Notes: generated from the letters alone by a model not told the origin. DNA of 64,000 bases from Thiohalocapsa sp. ML1 (GCF_001469165.1 NZ_JABX01000010.1:100210-164209), one strand, 5' to 3'. Shown: positions 43,501-52,119, counted from the stretch's first letter. Program-made: numbers and translations.

Positions 43501-44525
43501 CCGCGATGCTCGCGCGCCGCCTGCTCGCCATTTTCACTAGGCCGTTCGAGGCGCAAGGGCGCGAGCTCCACATCACCGCGAGCATCGGCATCAGCGTCTT
43601 CCCGGGCGACGGCGAGGACATGGACGCGCTACTCGCCAACGCCGACGTGGCCATGTACCAGGCGAAGGAACGGGGCCGCAACACTTACCGCTTCTTCAAG
43701 CCCGAAATGACCGACGGCGCCATCGAGCGACTCAAGCTCGAGAACGCGCTGCGCGGCGCGCTCGCCCGCGACGAGCTGGCCCTGGAGTTCCAGCCCCAGG
43801 TGCGCCTCACCGACGGCACCATGCACGGGGCCGAGGTGCTGCTGCGCTGGCATCACCCGGAGCTCGGCAAGATCCCGCCGGCGCGCTTCATCCCCATCGC
43901 CGAGGAGCTCGGGCTCATCAGCGAGCTTGGCGCCTGGACCCTGGAGCATGGCTGCCGGCAGCTCGCACGCTGGGACGCGGAGGGCTTTCTGGTGCCGCGC
44001 CTGGCCGTGAACCTGTCCGTGCGCCAACTGGAGCGGTCCGGGCTCGTGGAGGAGATCGTCGCCATCCTAGCGCGCACCGGCGTCGAGCCGGACCGGCTTG
44101 AGCTGGAGGTCACCGAGTCCATGCTGATGCGCCGCGCCGAGCAGGTCATCGCCAACTTAGGCGTGCTGCGCGGCATGGGTATCACCATTGCAGTGGACGA
44201 CTTCGGCAGCGGTTTTTCTTCGCTGGCCTATCTAAAGCGGCTGCCCATTCATCGGCTCAAGATCGACAAGTCCTTCGTCGACCAATTGACGCTCGACAAG
44301 AACGACGACGCCATCGCGCGCGCCATCATTGCGCTGGGCCGCGGGCTCGGGCTCGAGGTCCTCGCCGAGGGCGTCGAGACCCAAGCCCAGGCCGATTTTC
44401 TGCGCCGCGAAGGCTGCGCCGAGGCGCAAGGCTTCCTATTCGGCCGGCCGATGCCGGCCGCGGCGCTCGTTGCGAGCGCGTCGGGTAACCACCTCGCGCG
44501 GCGGCAGCGGCCATTGCCCACCTGA
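40551..44525 (+). CDS. Six-PAS GGDEF-EAL c-di-GMP signalling protein
   Basis: 1324 aa with no membrane helix. A disordered N-terminus and short coiled coil lead to six PAS/PAC modules at about 120-235, 256-375, 381-500, 508-632, 636-755 and 765-880. GGDEF (about 883-1045) has HKDALTGLANRTLL and ARLGGDEFVVLL; the inhibitory RxxD is absent (ADRD at that place). EAL (about 1055-1310) has EVLLRWHHPE, AVNLSVRQLE, ELEVTESML, VDDFGSGFSSLAYL, KIDKSFV and LAEGVET, all catalytic acids present. It may both make and break c-di-GMP, or the GGDEF may sense GTP. Same strand as, and close to, the CheB-CheR gene. Confidence 0.92.
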   Translation: MTTANTGDREAPGAERPGADPPAPNADTARLPSAEPMAPGAAASAPLVPPGDAAASPAVLFRGRALDALRAGRFDLVEQVLESGELAVPGLIENLRVYQAELEIQNDELRASEQQAQTALSRYTTLFTELPMAGLVVDDYGLILEVNPRARALLALRDIRSHQYFLVRLVHEDDRGAVGSAFHRARESHSEGLSEVRFSAADGSRFQADLHIAHLPGEEQAPQRYICAIVDQTEVIRQRNALARAYDDLERSEERYRVLADFSPDWDYWLGSDLTFIYVSPACAGITGYTAEEFRTDHGLFERIVHDDDRARWQAHIRLAHTSPNHDNDPLSFRIRTRDGRIRWIEHVCRPVATMDGRYLGRRGVNRDITQRHEAREALRRSEALLNDTGRLARVGGWELNSSLNTLLWTRVTRELHEVADDFVPTLESALAFYHPEDRPLLRDAVMLALADGTPYALELRFTSACGRERWVKTTGEPLCAADGSVCGLRGSIQDITARVDADRALRASEARFRAMFDAAPVGIAVVDAEGCPVLTNPALERFLGYSAAELRGMSFRDYTHPEEVAWDTQLYAELVAGSRSSYTRDKRYVRKDGQVVWGRLTVALLHEPNDGEGRAIGMIADIDKQRAAERARREAELRYHALYESAGEGMNIIQNGVFTSFNRAALNLLGYDDEGALLGKQPADLAPEFQSDGERSIDKQTRILAALADGKVERCNWEHLCADGSLRLLQLTLIPVELGGEPAIFAIWHDLTERRAAALREARAKTVFENTSEGIIVADPELRIVAVNRAFTEITGYTEDEALGQTPRILQSGRHDESFYQAVWAALTRTGQWRGEFWNRRKNGEIYPQLSTITAVHEAGGRLSSYIAVFGDITQLKRSEETLYQLAHKDALTGLANRTLLRARLEQSLRRAARDGSMLALLFLDLDLFKNVNDTLGHPVGDALLQSVAGAMAEQVADRDNIARLGGDEFVVLLEDMAEPNAAAMLARRLLAIFTRPFEAQGRELHITASIGISVFPGDGEDMDALLANADVAMYQAKERGRNTYRFFKPEMTDGAIERLKLENALRGALARDELALEFQPQVRLTDGTMHGAEVLLRWHHPELGKIPPARFIPIAEELGLISELGAWTLEHGCRQLARWDAEGFLVPRLAVNLSVRQLERSGLVEEIVAILARTGVEPDRLELEVTESMLMRRAEQVIANLGVLRGMGITIAVDDFGSGFSSLAYLKRLPIHRLKIDKSFVDQLTLDKNDDAIARAIIALGRGLGLEVLAEGVETQAQADFLRREGCAEAQGFLFGRPMPAAALVASASGNHLARRQRPLPT

Positions 44526-44563
44526 CCCCCGTGCGGCGTTTCCCGCACTGTTGCACGCGCGGC

Positions 44564-44615
44564 GTCGTGGTCGTGGTCGCGGTCGTGGTCGCGGTCGCGG
44601 TCGTGGTCGTGGTCA
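44564..44615. repeat. Hexamer array
   Basis: Seven full GGTCGY units (44569-44610) with partial units at both ends, Y alternating T and C irregularly. It begins about 40 bp after the six-PAS gene stop. Confidence 0.85.
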
Positions 44616-44720
44616 CCATCGACTGTCCGAGTTGCTGACGGGTGGACTAGTGTTGCCTGTGTCGTCGGTGTTGACTGGAGTGTTGACCTCCTCGTCAACA
44701 CCGCAAGCGAGCGCGATGCA

Positions 44721-44880
44721 CCCCTGTTTACCACGAAAGTCGCGCGCAGCGCGCGCCTTAGTCCCCATCTCCCCCTGGAAGAGGGCCGGGGTGAGGGCAA
44801 CGGCCCTGGCGAGCAGCGCCTTTCATCCTCCACTTTCATCCTCCAGGGTGGCGCTGGTCGCCATGGCCGTTAGCTGCTTG
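44721..44880. repeat. Interspersed repeat, copy B (inverted relative to copy A)
   Basis: Reverse-complement match to 31475-31630. This copy carries an extra in-place duplication of the GGAGGATGAAAG unit (44821-44846 on the complementary strand). It retains the GCGCGC-AGCGCGCG palindrome and the CTCCCCCTGGAAGAGG segment. The 44526-45244 gap otherwise holds only the hexamer array and a sigma-54 activator remnant. Confidence 0.75.
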
Positions 44881-45042
44881 TCGGAGCCAGTTGCCTGTCC
44901 CAGCCAGGCGAGCAACCAGTCGTTGGCATATGCCTTGTTCACCGCACGGGTGTTGGACAAGGCCCGGCGATCGCGGTGGGAGAACACCGCTATTGCTGCC
45001 TGACGGCGCGGCGCGCTACAGCGTCGTTGCAATCCGCCGGGC

Positions 45043-45153
45043 GCAGTGCAAGGGCGGTTGGCGCAGGCCAACGGTGGCCCGATCTTTCTCGACGAGACCG
45101 CCGAGATCAGCGCGGCCGTCCGGGCCAAGCTGCTGCGGGTGAGCCAGTTCTGA
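45043..45153 (+). pseudogene. Remnant of a sigma-54 activator AAA+ domain
   Basis: 36 codons ending in TGA read AVQGRLAQANGGPIFLDETA then EISAAVRAKLLRVSQF. This matches the Walker B region of NtrC-type activators, normally GRFEQA.GGTLFLDEIGEM followed by LQ.KLLRVLQ. Neither the Walker A, the GAFTGA loop nor a DNA-binding domain is present around it, and no start codon or ribosome-binding site serves it. It is a decayed fragment. Confidence 0.6.
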
Positions 45154-45244
45154 TGGCTCGATGAGCCGACCAAGCGCGGCGGATTGCGGGCCGAGGAACA
45201 CTCCCCGGCCCTCGGCCCCAGCTCAAGCGGCCCTGGCTGGCGCG

Positions 45245-46108
45245 TCAGGCCGTAACCCCTAGGGTCTGCTGGATCTGCCCCACCACGAGCGGATGCAGGC
45301 CGCTGGCCTGGGCGAACTGCGCGAGGTATTGCCGCTCGGCGTCGGTGTCCACCTCCACCGCGAGCAGGGAGGCTGCATAGACCTGGGCGGCGACCTCCTG
45401 GTTCGGCATTTCGGCGGCGAAGGCCTGCACGTTGAGCGGTGTTTGCATCTGCTGCATTACCCACTGCTGCATGCCCGAATCGGCGCCGCCTTCCTGCAGC
45501 TTGCCGACGATGCGCTGCATCTCGTCCGGGGAGATCTGCCCGTCCGACTTTGCGGCATTGATCATGCCCTTGAGCACGAGCTGCGCGGTGGACTCGAGCG
45601 CCTCCTGCTCGGCGGTGTTCTGCGGCGCACGCAGACCGAGCGGCACGTTACCACCGGACCACGGACCGGACTGGCCGGACTGGCCGCCCGGCATCAGGCC
45701 GCCGAGCAGTTCCGCAAGGCCGCCGCCCTGTCCGCCCGCTGCTTGGGCCTCGCCGGCGCTGGTCAGCGCCTTCATCGCCACGCCTGCAAGCACGGCCAGC
45801 ATGCCGCCCTGCGCCGCCGCGCCAGTGCCGCCGCCGCTCATGAGCGAGCCGAGCACCGCGCCCAGGCCGCCGCTCTGCCCCGGCTGCTGCGCGGCGTTGC
45901 CGAGGCCGCTCTTGACGATGTCCAGAAGGCCGCCGAGCATGCCGGACATGTCAGCGGGAGTGCCGCCCATGCCGGGCGCACCACCGCCGCCCATCGCGCC
46001 CAAGCCGGTGCGCTGGAGTTGCTCTAGTGCACTGCCGATGCGGTTGCCCGCGGACGGGGCCATGGCGCTCTGCATGAAGGCGCCGACGAGGCTGCCGAAG
46101 TCGTTCAT
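45245..46108 (-). CDS. DUF533 (TerB-like) protein
   Basis: 287 aa. The N-terminal half is Gly/Met/Ala-rich and low in complexity (GAMGGGGAPGMGGTPADMSG; GGLAELLGGLMPGGQSGQSG), with a hydrophobic stretch GGMLAVLAGVAMKAL that may be membrane-associated. The C-terminal ~105 residues are an all-alpha TerB-like domain: LKGMINAAKSDGQISPDEMQ, with the acidic DGxIsxxE loop, through QYLAQFAQASGLHP. This matches DUF533/YebE. Function is unknown. GAGGAT about 6 nt before ATG 46108 supports the start. Confidence 0.8.
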   Translation of the reverse strand: MNDFGSLVGAFMQSAMAPSAGNRIGSALEQLQRTGLGAMGGGGAPGMGGTPADMSGMLGGLLDIVKSGLGNAAQQPGQSGGLGAVLGSLMSGGGTGAAAQGGMLAVLAGVAMKALTSAGEAQAAGGQGGGLAELLGGLMPGGQSGQSGPWSGGNVPLGLRAPQNTAEQEALESTAQLVLKGMINAAKSDGQISPDEMQRIVGKLQEGGADSGMQQWVMQQMQTPLNVQAFAAEMPNQEVAAQVYAASLLAVEVDTDAERQYLAQFAQASGLHPLVVGQIQQTLGVTA

Positions 46109-46263
46109 GTGCCGATCCTCTGAAAAAAAAGTGGAGACATGACAGGGGAGCGGGCGGCGTAGCTGCGCGCGCACCGGGCCGCCCCAGCCTGCGCTTTGTA
46201 CCCCAGCGAGGCGCTCAGGTGTAGCGTCGGGTGGCGTCAGTCCATGTGATGTAAGCCAGGATG

Positions 46264-47586
46264 TCAGCCGCCGAGGCGGCGCAGCAACGCCTCGGCGGCG
46301 GGGCGCTCGGGAAACTCCCTGGTCATCAGGTTCAGCAGCAGGGCGCGTGCCTCGGCGCTGCGGTCCGCCCCGACCAGCCCTTCGGCGTAGTGATACCCGA
46401 TGGTGGCGTCCGTGGGCTGTTCGCGCGTCGCCTCCTCAAGTAGCGTCAAGCCCCGTTGCACCTGGCCGGAGCGTACCAGCAGGATGCCGAGCGTATCCTT
46501 GATGGCCGGCGCTGTCGGATCGGCCCGCAGCGCCCGCTCGGCGTAGCCGAGGGCGCGCCCCGGGTCCGTCTCGCGCAGCAGCCAGGCGAGATTATTCAGC
46601 ACCAGCGGGTTGGATTGGAGGGCCGCGTCCGACTCCATCAGGCCTTCGAGCAGCATCCGGCCTTCGTCCACGCGACCGACATCCACCAGCACTTCCGCAA
46701 GCATGACCTTGCCCGTGGCGTCTGCCGGGTGGCGCGCGAGCCAGTCCTCGAGCACCTGCACGGTCTCTGCCGTGGCATTGGCGGCGCGCTGAGCGTCCAC
46801 CAGCTTGTGCAAGACGCCGAGGTCGTCGGGATAGTCCGCGTAGAGGTCCTGGAGCAGACGCACCGCGCCTGCTCCATCGCCGTGGGCCAGCAACAGATCG
46901 GCCTTGAGCCCCAGCAAGCGCGGAGCGTTATCGGTGGCCCCGAGGAGCCGCTGCACCAGTGCGAGCTGCTCGGATGAGCCCTTGTATTGCGCCAGCGCCC
47001 GATCGAGGGCCGAGCCCATGAGCGGGCTGCGCGGCGCCATGGCGGCCGCGGTGACCAGCGCCTCTTCCATCGCCGGGATGTTCTCCTGCTCGGCATACAC
47101 CGCCGCGAGCAGGTAGTTCGGTGTGGCGCTGTCAGGTGTCTTGAGCTTGAGGGCCTGCAAGGTCTTTACGGCCAAGTCGAGGTCCCCCGCGGCGGCCTGG
47201 GCCTGGCCGAGCACCAGCATCAGCTCCGGTTCCTGCCGCATCCGTTCGGGCGCGGACTGCACCAGCGTGCGGGACTGTTCCGCCGTGCCGTGGCGCAGAT
47301 AGCTTCGCGCCAGCGCGAGCCGGAAACGCGCCTCCTCCGGACGGGCATCCATCGCCGCCCGCAAGCGCTGCTCCTGGCCACGCAGGTCGCCGCCGTATTC
47401 ATCGAGCTCTGCCAGCGCCAGCGTCGCCTCCACATGCCCCGGCACCGCGGTAACGACCTGCTCCAAGAGCATACGCGCCCGCTCGGGCTCCGCATCGAGA
47501 ATAGCAAGCTTAGCCAGGTTCAGCGCTGCATCCGGAAACGCCGGATCGCTGTCGAGGGCCGCACGGAAGGAGGCGCGGGCATCTGC
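46264..47586 (-). pseudogene. C-terminal part of PrsT-like TPR gene, beyond an in-frame amber codon
   Basis: Reads in the same frame as the gene at 47587-49047 after its TAG. The first codons continue the TPR pattern (ADARASFRAALDSDPAFPDA) without interruption, then about eleven more TPR-like units run to LLRRLGG before the TGA at 46264. The first Met with a usable position is at 47472 (MLLEQVV), inside a repeat, giving 402 aa with no good ribosome-binding site. It is therefore best seen as the severed C-terminus of one ~927-residue protein, expressed only if the amber is suppressed or absent in reality. Confidence 0.65.
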
Positions 47587-49047
47587 CTACGCCCCAACCG
47601 CAAGCTGCGCAAGGCCGAGCGCGTTGAGCGCATAGGAATCGGCGCGGCGCGCGCTGGCGAGCCGCTGGGCCAGCTCCAGCGCCACCTCCGCACGCTCGAG
47701 CTCAAGCAGGATCTTCACCTGCATCAGCGGTGCGGTTCGCTCCAGCGGATCGAGCGCCAAGGCCTGCTCCAACTGCACCAGCGCGGCCTCCCGCTCGCCC
47801 AGCCGATGCAGATTCTCGGCGACGGCGACGCGATACTGGGCGACATCGGGCTCGAGCTCGATGATGCGATCGAGCGGCTGCTGCGCATCCTGCCAGCGCC
47901 CCTGGCGGCCGAGCGCGCGCGCGAGACTCACCAACAGCTCGGGCTGATCCGGCTTCTGCGCGAGCGCCTTGCGCAGTAGCGTCTCGGCCGCCGCAGGGTT
48001 ATGTTTTTGGAGCAGCAGCTCCGCGAGCGCGCGGTTTGCCGGCACGGAAGACGGCAACAGATCGAGGTATTTCTGCAGATAGTTGGCGGCCAGATCCAGG
48101 TTTCCACGCTCCATCTCGGCCAGCGCAGACAGGTATAGCGCGCGCAGGTTGCCGGGGTCGAACTTGAGGTAGGCAGCGAGTGACGTGAGTCCGGCCTCCA
48201 AATCCCCATGCGCCAACGCCAACGCGCCGCGTGCGAAAAAGAGACCGGGAAAGCCCGGAAACTCATCGGCGACGGCGTCGATATCCGCTGCGGCCGCGTC
48301 GAGCTTACCCAGCTCCAGCCGCGCCAACGAGCGTTTGAAGCGCGGCATCCACTTGTTGCGTCCAGCCACGATGGCCTTCACTAGCGACTCCTCGGCAGCC
48401 GCATACCGGGCCTGGGCGAAATCGACCTCGGCCAGCAGCTCCCAGGCCTGCGCAGCGCTGGGATCCTGCGCCGCTGTGCTAAGCAGGACCTGCCGGGCCT
48501 GTTCGATGTCGCCCTCGAGCAGCGCCAAGCGGGCAAGGCCGAGCTGGGCGTCGAGCTGGTTTGAAACCAGGGACAGTGCGCGGCCGTATTCGGCGCGAGC
48601 CGCCGCCGGGTCGCCGAGCCCGCGATGCGCGTCGCCCCGTAGGGCAGCGAGAGCCGCCTGGCCTGCGGGGTCCGCCACCGCGGCCACTGCAACCTCGTCC
48701 AGCACCTGCTGGTACTGCCCCAACAGCAGCAGCGCGCGTGCCAATGGCGGCAGCACGAGGGCGCGTGGGGCGCCGGCGGATTGCGCTTTCAGGAGCTCGT
48801 TCCGTGCCGCAGCCGCTTGATAGAGGTCAAGAATGACGCGCGCCAGCAGCACGCGGGCGTCGATGTCGTCCGGGGCTTTGTTCAGATGCTCCTTCAACAC
48901 CAAGGTGGCCGCTGTGAGCTCGCCTTGCTGCCAATAGTCCCGCGCGCGATCGAGCTCGTCCGCAGACGCGATGGCAACGCAACACAAGGCAGCGCAGCAC
49001 AAGGCGGCGCCGATCCAAGATGGAGCCAAGAGGCGTGGTCGAATCAT
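47587..49047 (-). CDS. prsT: PrsT-like TPR-repeat exported protein, N-terminal part ended by amber codon
   Basis: 486 aa. A signal peptide (WIGAALCCAALCCVAIASA; cleavage near ASA-DE or lipidation at Cys) is followed by about twelve TPR units starting LDRARDYWQQGELTAATLVL. The layout (KEHLNKAPDDIDARVLLARV, then ARALLLLGQYQQVLDEV) is that of the PEP-CTERM-associated TPR lipoprotein PrsT, usually ~900 aa; combined length with the downstream frame would be about 927. The stop is TAG at 47587-47589, in frame and inside a TPR helix (AQLAVGA-stop-ADARASF). No exosortase or PEP-CTERM gene is in the window, so the pathway link is by similarity only. Confidence 0.7.
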   Translation of the reverse strand: MIRPRLLAPSWIGAALCCAALCCVAIASADELDRARDYWQQGELTAATLVLKEHLNKAPDDIDARVLLARVILDLYQAAAARNELLKAQSAGAPRALVLPPLARALLLLGQYQQVLDEVAVAAVADPAGQAALAALRGDAHRGLGDPAAARAEYGRALSLVSNQLDAQLGLARLALLEGDIEQARQVLLSTAAQDPSAAQAWELLAEVDFAQARYAAAEESLVKAIVAGRNKWMPRFKRSLARLELGKLDAAAADIDAVADEFPGFPGLFFARGALALAHGDLEAGLTSLAAYLKFDPGNLRALYLSALAEMERGNLDLAANYLQKYLDLLPSSVPANRALAELLLQKHNPAAAETLLRKALAQKPDQPELLVSLARALGRQGRWQDAQQPLDRIIELEPDVAQYRVAVAENLHRLGEREAALVQLEQALALDPLERTAPLMQVKILLELERAEVALELAQRLASARRADSYALNALGLAQLAVGA

Positions 49048-49164
49048 GAAGCACTCTTTATCGGCGCGCCGCAGACGCGGCGGAAGGAAGATAGAGATCG
49101 ACGCCGCGCAGCGCGACCTGCCAGCGCCGACGCAGCGTCTCTGGGGCCGACCGATGTCGCTGTG

Positions 49165-49944
49165 TCAAGTTGTGAATGTTATCGGATCACCCGGCCGCAA
49201 ACCGAGTGTCTGATCAGCGCGTCCCTGATTGACGGCTATTTCAAGCAGCCCGAAGGCGTTCTCGTACCAGAACGCGGTCCCGGGGACGACATCCGAGAAG
49301 GTCCGCGCGCCGCGGACGCTGGCGCCTGCGACGTGCACAACAGCGTCGGCCGGGATCTCTGCGGCCACCAATCCCGACAGGCTGTTGCCGTAATGGTCGA
49401 TGTAGCAGACCTTTGCCGCCGCGGCGGGCCAATCGGCGCCCTGCATCTCAGTAGGATCAATGGCCACAGCGCCCGGCAGAACCCCATTGCTGATCTGCAC
49501 GGCGAGCGGTATGAAGAGGTCGCGGCCATGAAAGGTCGCGGACATGCCGCACGGGCGCCAGTGGATGCGCCAGGCCCGCGCAGCGCCGCGCTGCCGTTGC
49601 ACCAGGACGCTCAAGAGCCCGTTGTCCGGGGCGAGAAACCAGTCTTTGCCGATGCGCACCGCCAAAACGCCACGCTCGCTGCCAACCCCGGGGTCGACGA
49701 CGCAGACATAGAGCGTCCGCGCAGGCAGGTCACGTACCAGACCGGGCAGCAGGTAGGCCGCCAAATCCGGGCGAAATGGCACCAGGTTCGAGATCAGGTC
49801 GATGACCGAAAGGGACGGCCGCGCTGCGGCGAGCAGGAGCCGCATTTGGCCCACATACGGTCCGGTACCGAAATCGCTCAGCAGTGCCACGCACTTAGGC
49901 CTTAGCCGGCGTGGCACGCGCACGGGTTTGGGCGCTGGCGTCAT
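49165..49944 (-). CDS. SAM hydroxide adenosyltransferase (DUF62) family protein
   Basis: 259 aa. It is related to fluorinase/chlorinase; most members hydrolyse S-adenosylmethionine to adenosine and methionine. Motifs: ALLSDFGTGPYVGQM (about residues 21-35), VVDPGVGSERG (about 82), APDNGLLS (about 103) and YIDHYGNSLSGL, the family's DxFGNxxTN block (about 178-189). The start is uncertain: ATG 49944 lies only 8 nt past the T-tract of the rplQ terminator and has no clear Shine-Dalgarno; GTG codons at 49923 and 49917 are alternatives. The long frame to 50079 reads through the terminator and is not credible. Confidence 0.85.
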   Translation of the reverse strand: MTPAPKPVRVPRRLRPKCVALLSDFGTGPYVGQMRLLLAAARPSLSVIDLISNLVPFRPDLAAYLLPGLVRDLPARTLYVCVVDPGVGSERGVLAVRIGKDWFLAPDNGLLSVLVQRQRGAARAWRIHWRPCGMSATFHGRDLFIPLAVQISNGVLPGAVAIDPTEMQGADWPAAAAKVCYIDHYGNSLSGLVAAEIPADAVVHVAGASVRGARTFSDVVPGTAFWYENAFGLLEIAVNQGRADQTLGLRPGDPITFTT

Positions 49945-49952
49945 CGACAACG

Positions 49953-49977
49953 AAAAAGGCCGGGATGACCCGGCCTT
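49953..49977 (-). terminator. Rho-independent terminator of the ribosomal operon
   Basis: On the minus strand AAGGCCGGG-TCAT-CCCGGCCTT forms a perfect 9-bp stem with a 4-nt loop, followed by TTT beyond the stem's own TT. It lies 44 nt past the rplQ stop, at the end of the S10-spc-alpha cluster. Confidence 0.9.
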
Positions 49978-50020
49978 CTCTCGCCCGCGCGGGCCATGGG
50001 AGCGAGCTCCCGCCAACGCG

Positions 50021-50413
50021 TCAATCGTCGGCGACGTCACCGGTGCCATCGCCGACGGGACGATCCACAAGCTCGACAAAGGCCATCGGCGCGGAGTCCC
50101 CAGGGCGGAAGCCGCACTTCAAGATGCGCAGGTAGCCACCAGGACGGGCCTGGTAGCGGGGCCCAAGATCCGTGAACAGCTTGCCCACGGCGACCTTGTC
50201 GCGCAGGCGCGCAAAGGCGAGCCGACGATGATGCACGGAGTCGGTCTTGCCCAAGGTGATCAGGGGCTCCGCGACGCGCCGCAGCTCCTTGGCCTTCGGC
50301 AAGGTGGTCTTGATGAGCTCGTGACGGATCAGCGAGCTCGTCATGTTGCGAAACATCGCTTCGCGATGCGAACTGGTACGGTTGAGTTGCCTGCCGGCTT
50401 TGCGATGGCGCAT
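50021..50413 (-). CDS. rplQ: 50S ribosomal protein L17
   Basis: 130 aa; last gene of the alpha operon. Starts [20 protein letters not shown], the invariant L17 beginning, and continues [20 protein letters not shown]. Residues after ~118 form a short acidic tail. 34 nt after rpoA. Confidence 0.97.
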   Translation of the reverse strand: MRHRKAGRQLNRTSSHREAMFRNMTSSLIRHELIKTTLPKAKELRRVAEPLITLGKTDSVHHRRLAFARLRDKVAVGKLFTDLGPRYQARPGGYLRILKCGFRPGDSAPMAFVELVDRPVGDGTGDVADD

Positions 50414-50447
50414 GATCTTGATTCCGTTGAGTGCTGTAGCCGCGAGG

Positions 50448-51461
50448 TCACTTGACCATCAGCTCGTCGATGTTCTCCGGCGGCCAGTTGTCCAGACGCA
50501 TGCCGAGGGACAGGCCACGGGTGGCCAGCACGTCCTTGATCTCGGTGAGAGACTTCTTGCCGAGATTCGGAGTCTTCAGCAGCTCCACCTCGGTGCGCTG
50601 AATCAGGTCGCCGATTAGGTAGATGTTTTCCGCCTTAAGGCAGTTCGCGGAACGCACCGTGAGCTCAAGCTCATCCACAGGGCGAACCAGGATCGGGTCG
50701 AACGGCGGCTCCTTCGGCGCGAACTCCGCCGGCATGTCACCGCCCGTGCTGGTCTCCAGATCGACAAAGCTCGACAACTGATCGCGCAGGATGATCGCCG
50801 CCTTCTGGATGGCCTCCTGCGGATCGATGGTGCCGTTGGTCTCCAGATCGATCACCAGTCGGTCGAGGTCCGTGCGCTGCTCGACACGCGCCGAGGGCAC
50901 CTCGATGGAGACGCGGCGGACCGGGCTAAACGACGCATCAAGCGGCAGCTTGCCGATAGGCCGGTCCTCGCCGGGCTCAAGCTCCCGCTGCGTCGCCGGC
51001 ACGTATCCGCGCCCGCGCTTGACGGTCAGCGTCATGCTGAGCTCGGTTTCGCCGGTCAGGTTCGCGATGAGCAATTCAGGGTTCGCGATCTCGGCGGTGT
51101 GGTCGAGGGCGATATCCGCGGCCGTCACCGGCCCGGGACCGACCTTGCTCAACGTGAACGTGGCCTCTTCGCGCCCGTTCAGCGCAATGGCGAGGTCCTT
51201 CAGGTTGAGCAGAATTTCGAGCACGTCCTGCTGCACGCCCTCAATGGTCGTGTACTCGTGCAGGATGCCCTGGATCTCCACTTCGGTGATCGCATAGCCG
51301 TCCATCGACGACAACAGGATGCGCCGAAGTGCGTTACCCAGCGTATGCCCGAAGCCGCGCTCAAGGGGCTCCATCGACACCCGAGCGCGATGCTTCGAGC
51401 CTTCGACGGCCTCCACTTTGACAATGCGCGGCTTGAGGAATCCGCTTCCGGCGTCTGCCAT
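50448..51461 (-). CDS. rpoA: RNA polymerase alpha subunit
   Basis: 337 aa. The N-terminal assembly domain has [20 protein letters not shown] (about residues 31-50) and [10 protein letters not shown] linker follows, then the C-terminal domain (about 245-337: [40 protein letters not shown]) that contacts UP elements and activators. ATG 51461 is chosen because family proteins begin just before FLKPR; AGAGG lies upstream. The frame to 51521 is an extension. Confidence 0.97.
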   Translation of the reverse strand: MADAGSGFLKPRIVKVEAVEGSKHRARVSMEPLERGFGHTLGNALRRILLSSMDGYAITEVEIQGILHEYTTIEGVQQDVLEILLNLKDLAIALNGREEATFTLSKVGPGPVTAADIALDHTAEIANPELLIANLTGETELSMTLTVKRGRGYVPATQRELEPGEDRPIGKLPLDASFSPVRRVSIEVPSARVEQRTDLDRLVIDLETNGTIDPQEAIQKAAIILRDQLSSFVDLETSTGGDMPAEFAPKEPPFDPILVRPVDELELTVRSANCLKAENIYLIGDLIQRTEVELLKTPNLGKKSLTEIKDVLATRGLSLGMRLDNWPPENIDELMVK

Positions 51462-51498
51462 GTTCAAGAACCTCTGGGGATCAGACCCCTGAAAAATC

Positions 51499-52119
51499 TT
51501 ACTTCGAGTACAGCTCGACAATCAGCGATTCGTTGATGTCGGGGGGAAGGTCGCCACGGTCGGGAACGCGCTTGAACACGCCCTTGGCCGCTTTGGTATC
51601 GACCTCCAGCCAATCCACGAAGCCGTATTGCTCGGCCAGCGCCATGGCGTTCTGCACGCGCAACTGCTTCTTGGCCTTCTCGCGGACCTCGATCTCGTCC
51701 TCCGGAGACACGCTGAAGGACGGAATGGACACCACCTTGCCGTTCACGAGCACGCCCTTGTGACTGATCAACTGCCGCGCCTCGGCGCGCGTGGAGCCAA
51801 AGCCCATGCGGTAGACGACGCTGTCGAGGCGGCGCTCCAGCAACTGCAGGAGATTCTCGCCGGTAGCGCCCTTGAGGCGCGCTGCATCCTTGTAGTAGTT
51901 GCGAAACTGCTTCTCCATGATGCCGTACATGCGGCGTACCTTCTGCTTCTCGCGCAGTTGCACGCCGTAGTCAGACAGCCGGCGCCGACGGTCCTGGGTC
52001 TGGCCAGGCACCTTTTCCATGTTGCATTTGGTTTCTAGTGCACGCGCGCGGCTCTTCAGCCCGAGGTCGACGCCCTCGCGCCGCGCTAGCTTGCAGGTCG
52101 GTCCAACGTACCTTGCCAT
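51499..52119 (-). CDS. rpsD: 30S ribosomal protein S4
   Basis: 206 aa. Starts [20 protein letters not shown] and carries the S4 RNA-binding domain ([34 protein letters not shown], residues ~95-160). Only two of the zinc-type cysteines are present, so it is the zinc-free form. In other proteobacteria S4 represses the alpha operon translationally. 37 nt before rpoA. Confidence 0.97.
   Translation of the reverse strand: MARYVGPTCKLARREGVDLGLKSRARALETKCNMEKVPGQTQDRRRRLSDYGVQLREKQKVRRMYGIMEKQFRNYYKDAARLKGATGENLLQLLERRLDSVVYRMGFGSTRAEARQLISHKGVLVNGKVVSIPSFSVSPEDEIEVREKAKKQLRVQNAMALAEQYGFVDWLEVDTKAAKGVFKRVPDRGDLPPDINESLIVELYSK

Noticed and set aside
44823..45464. 213-codon minus-strand gene across 44.8-45.5 kb
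   Set aside because: It overlaps the interspersed repeat and the DUF533 gene in another frame; only a short stretch near 44880-45000 looks protein-like.
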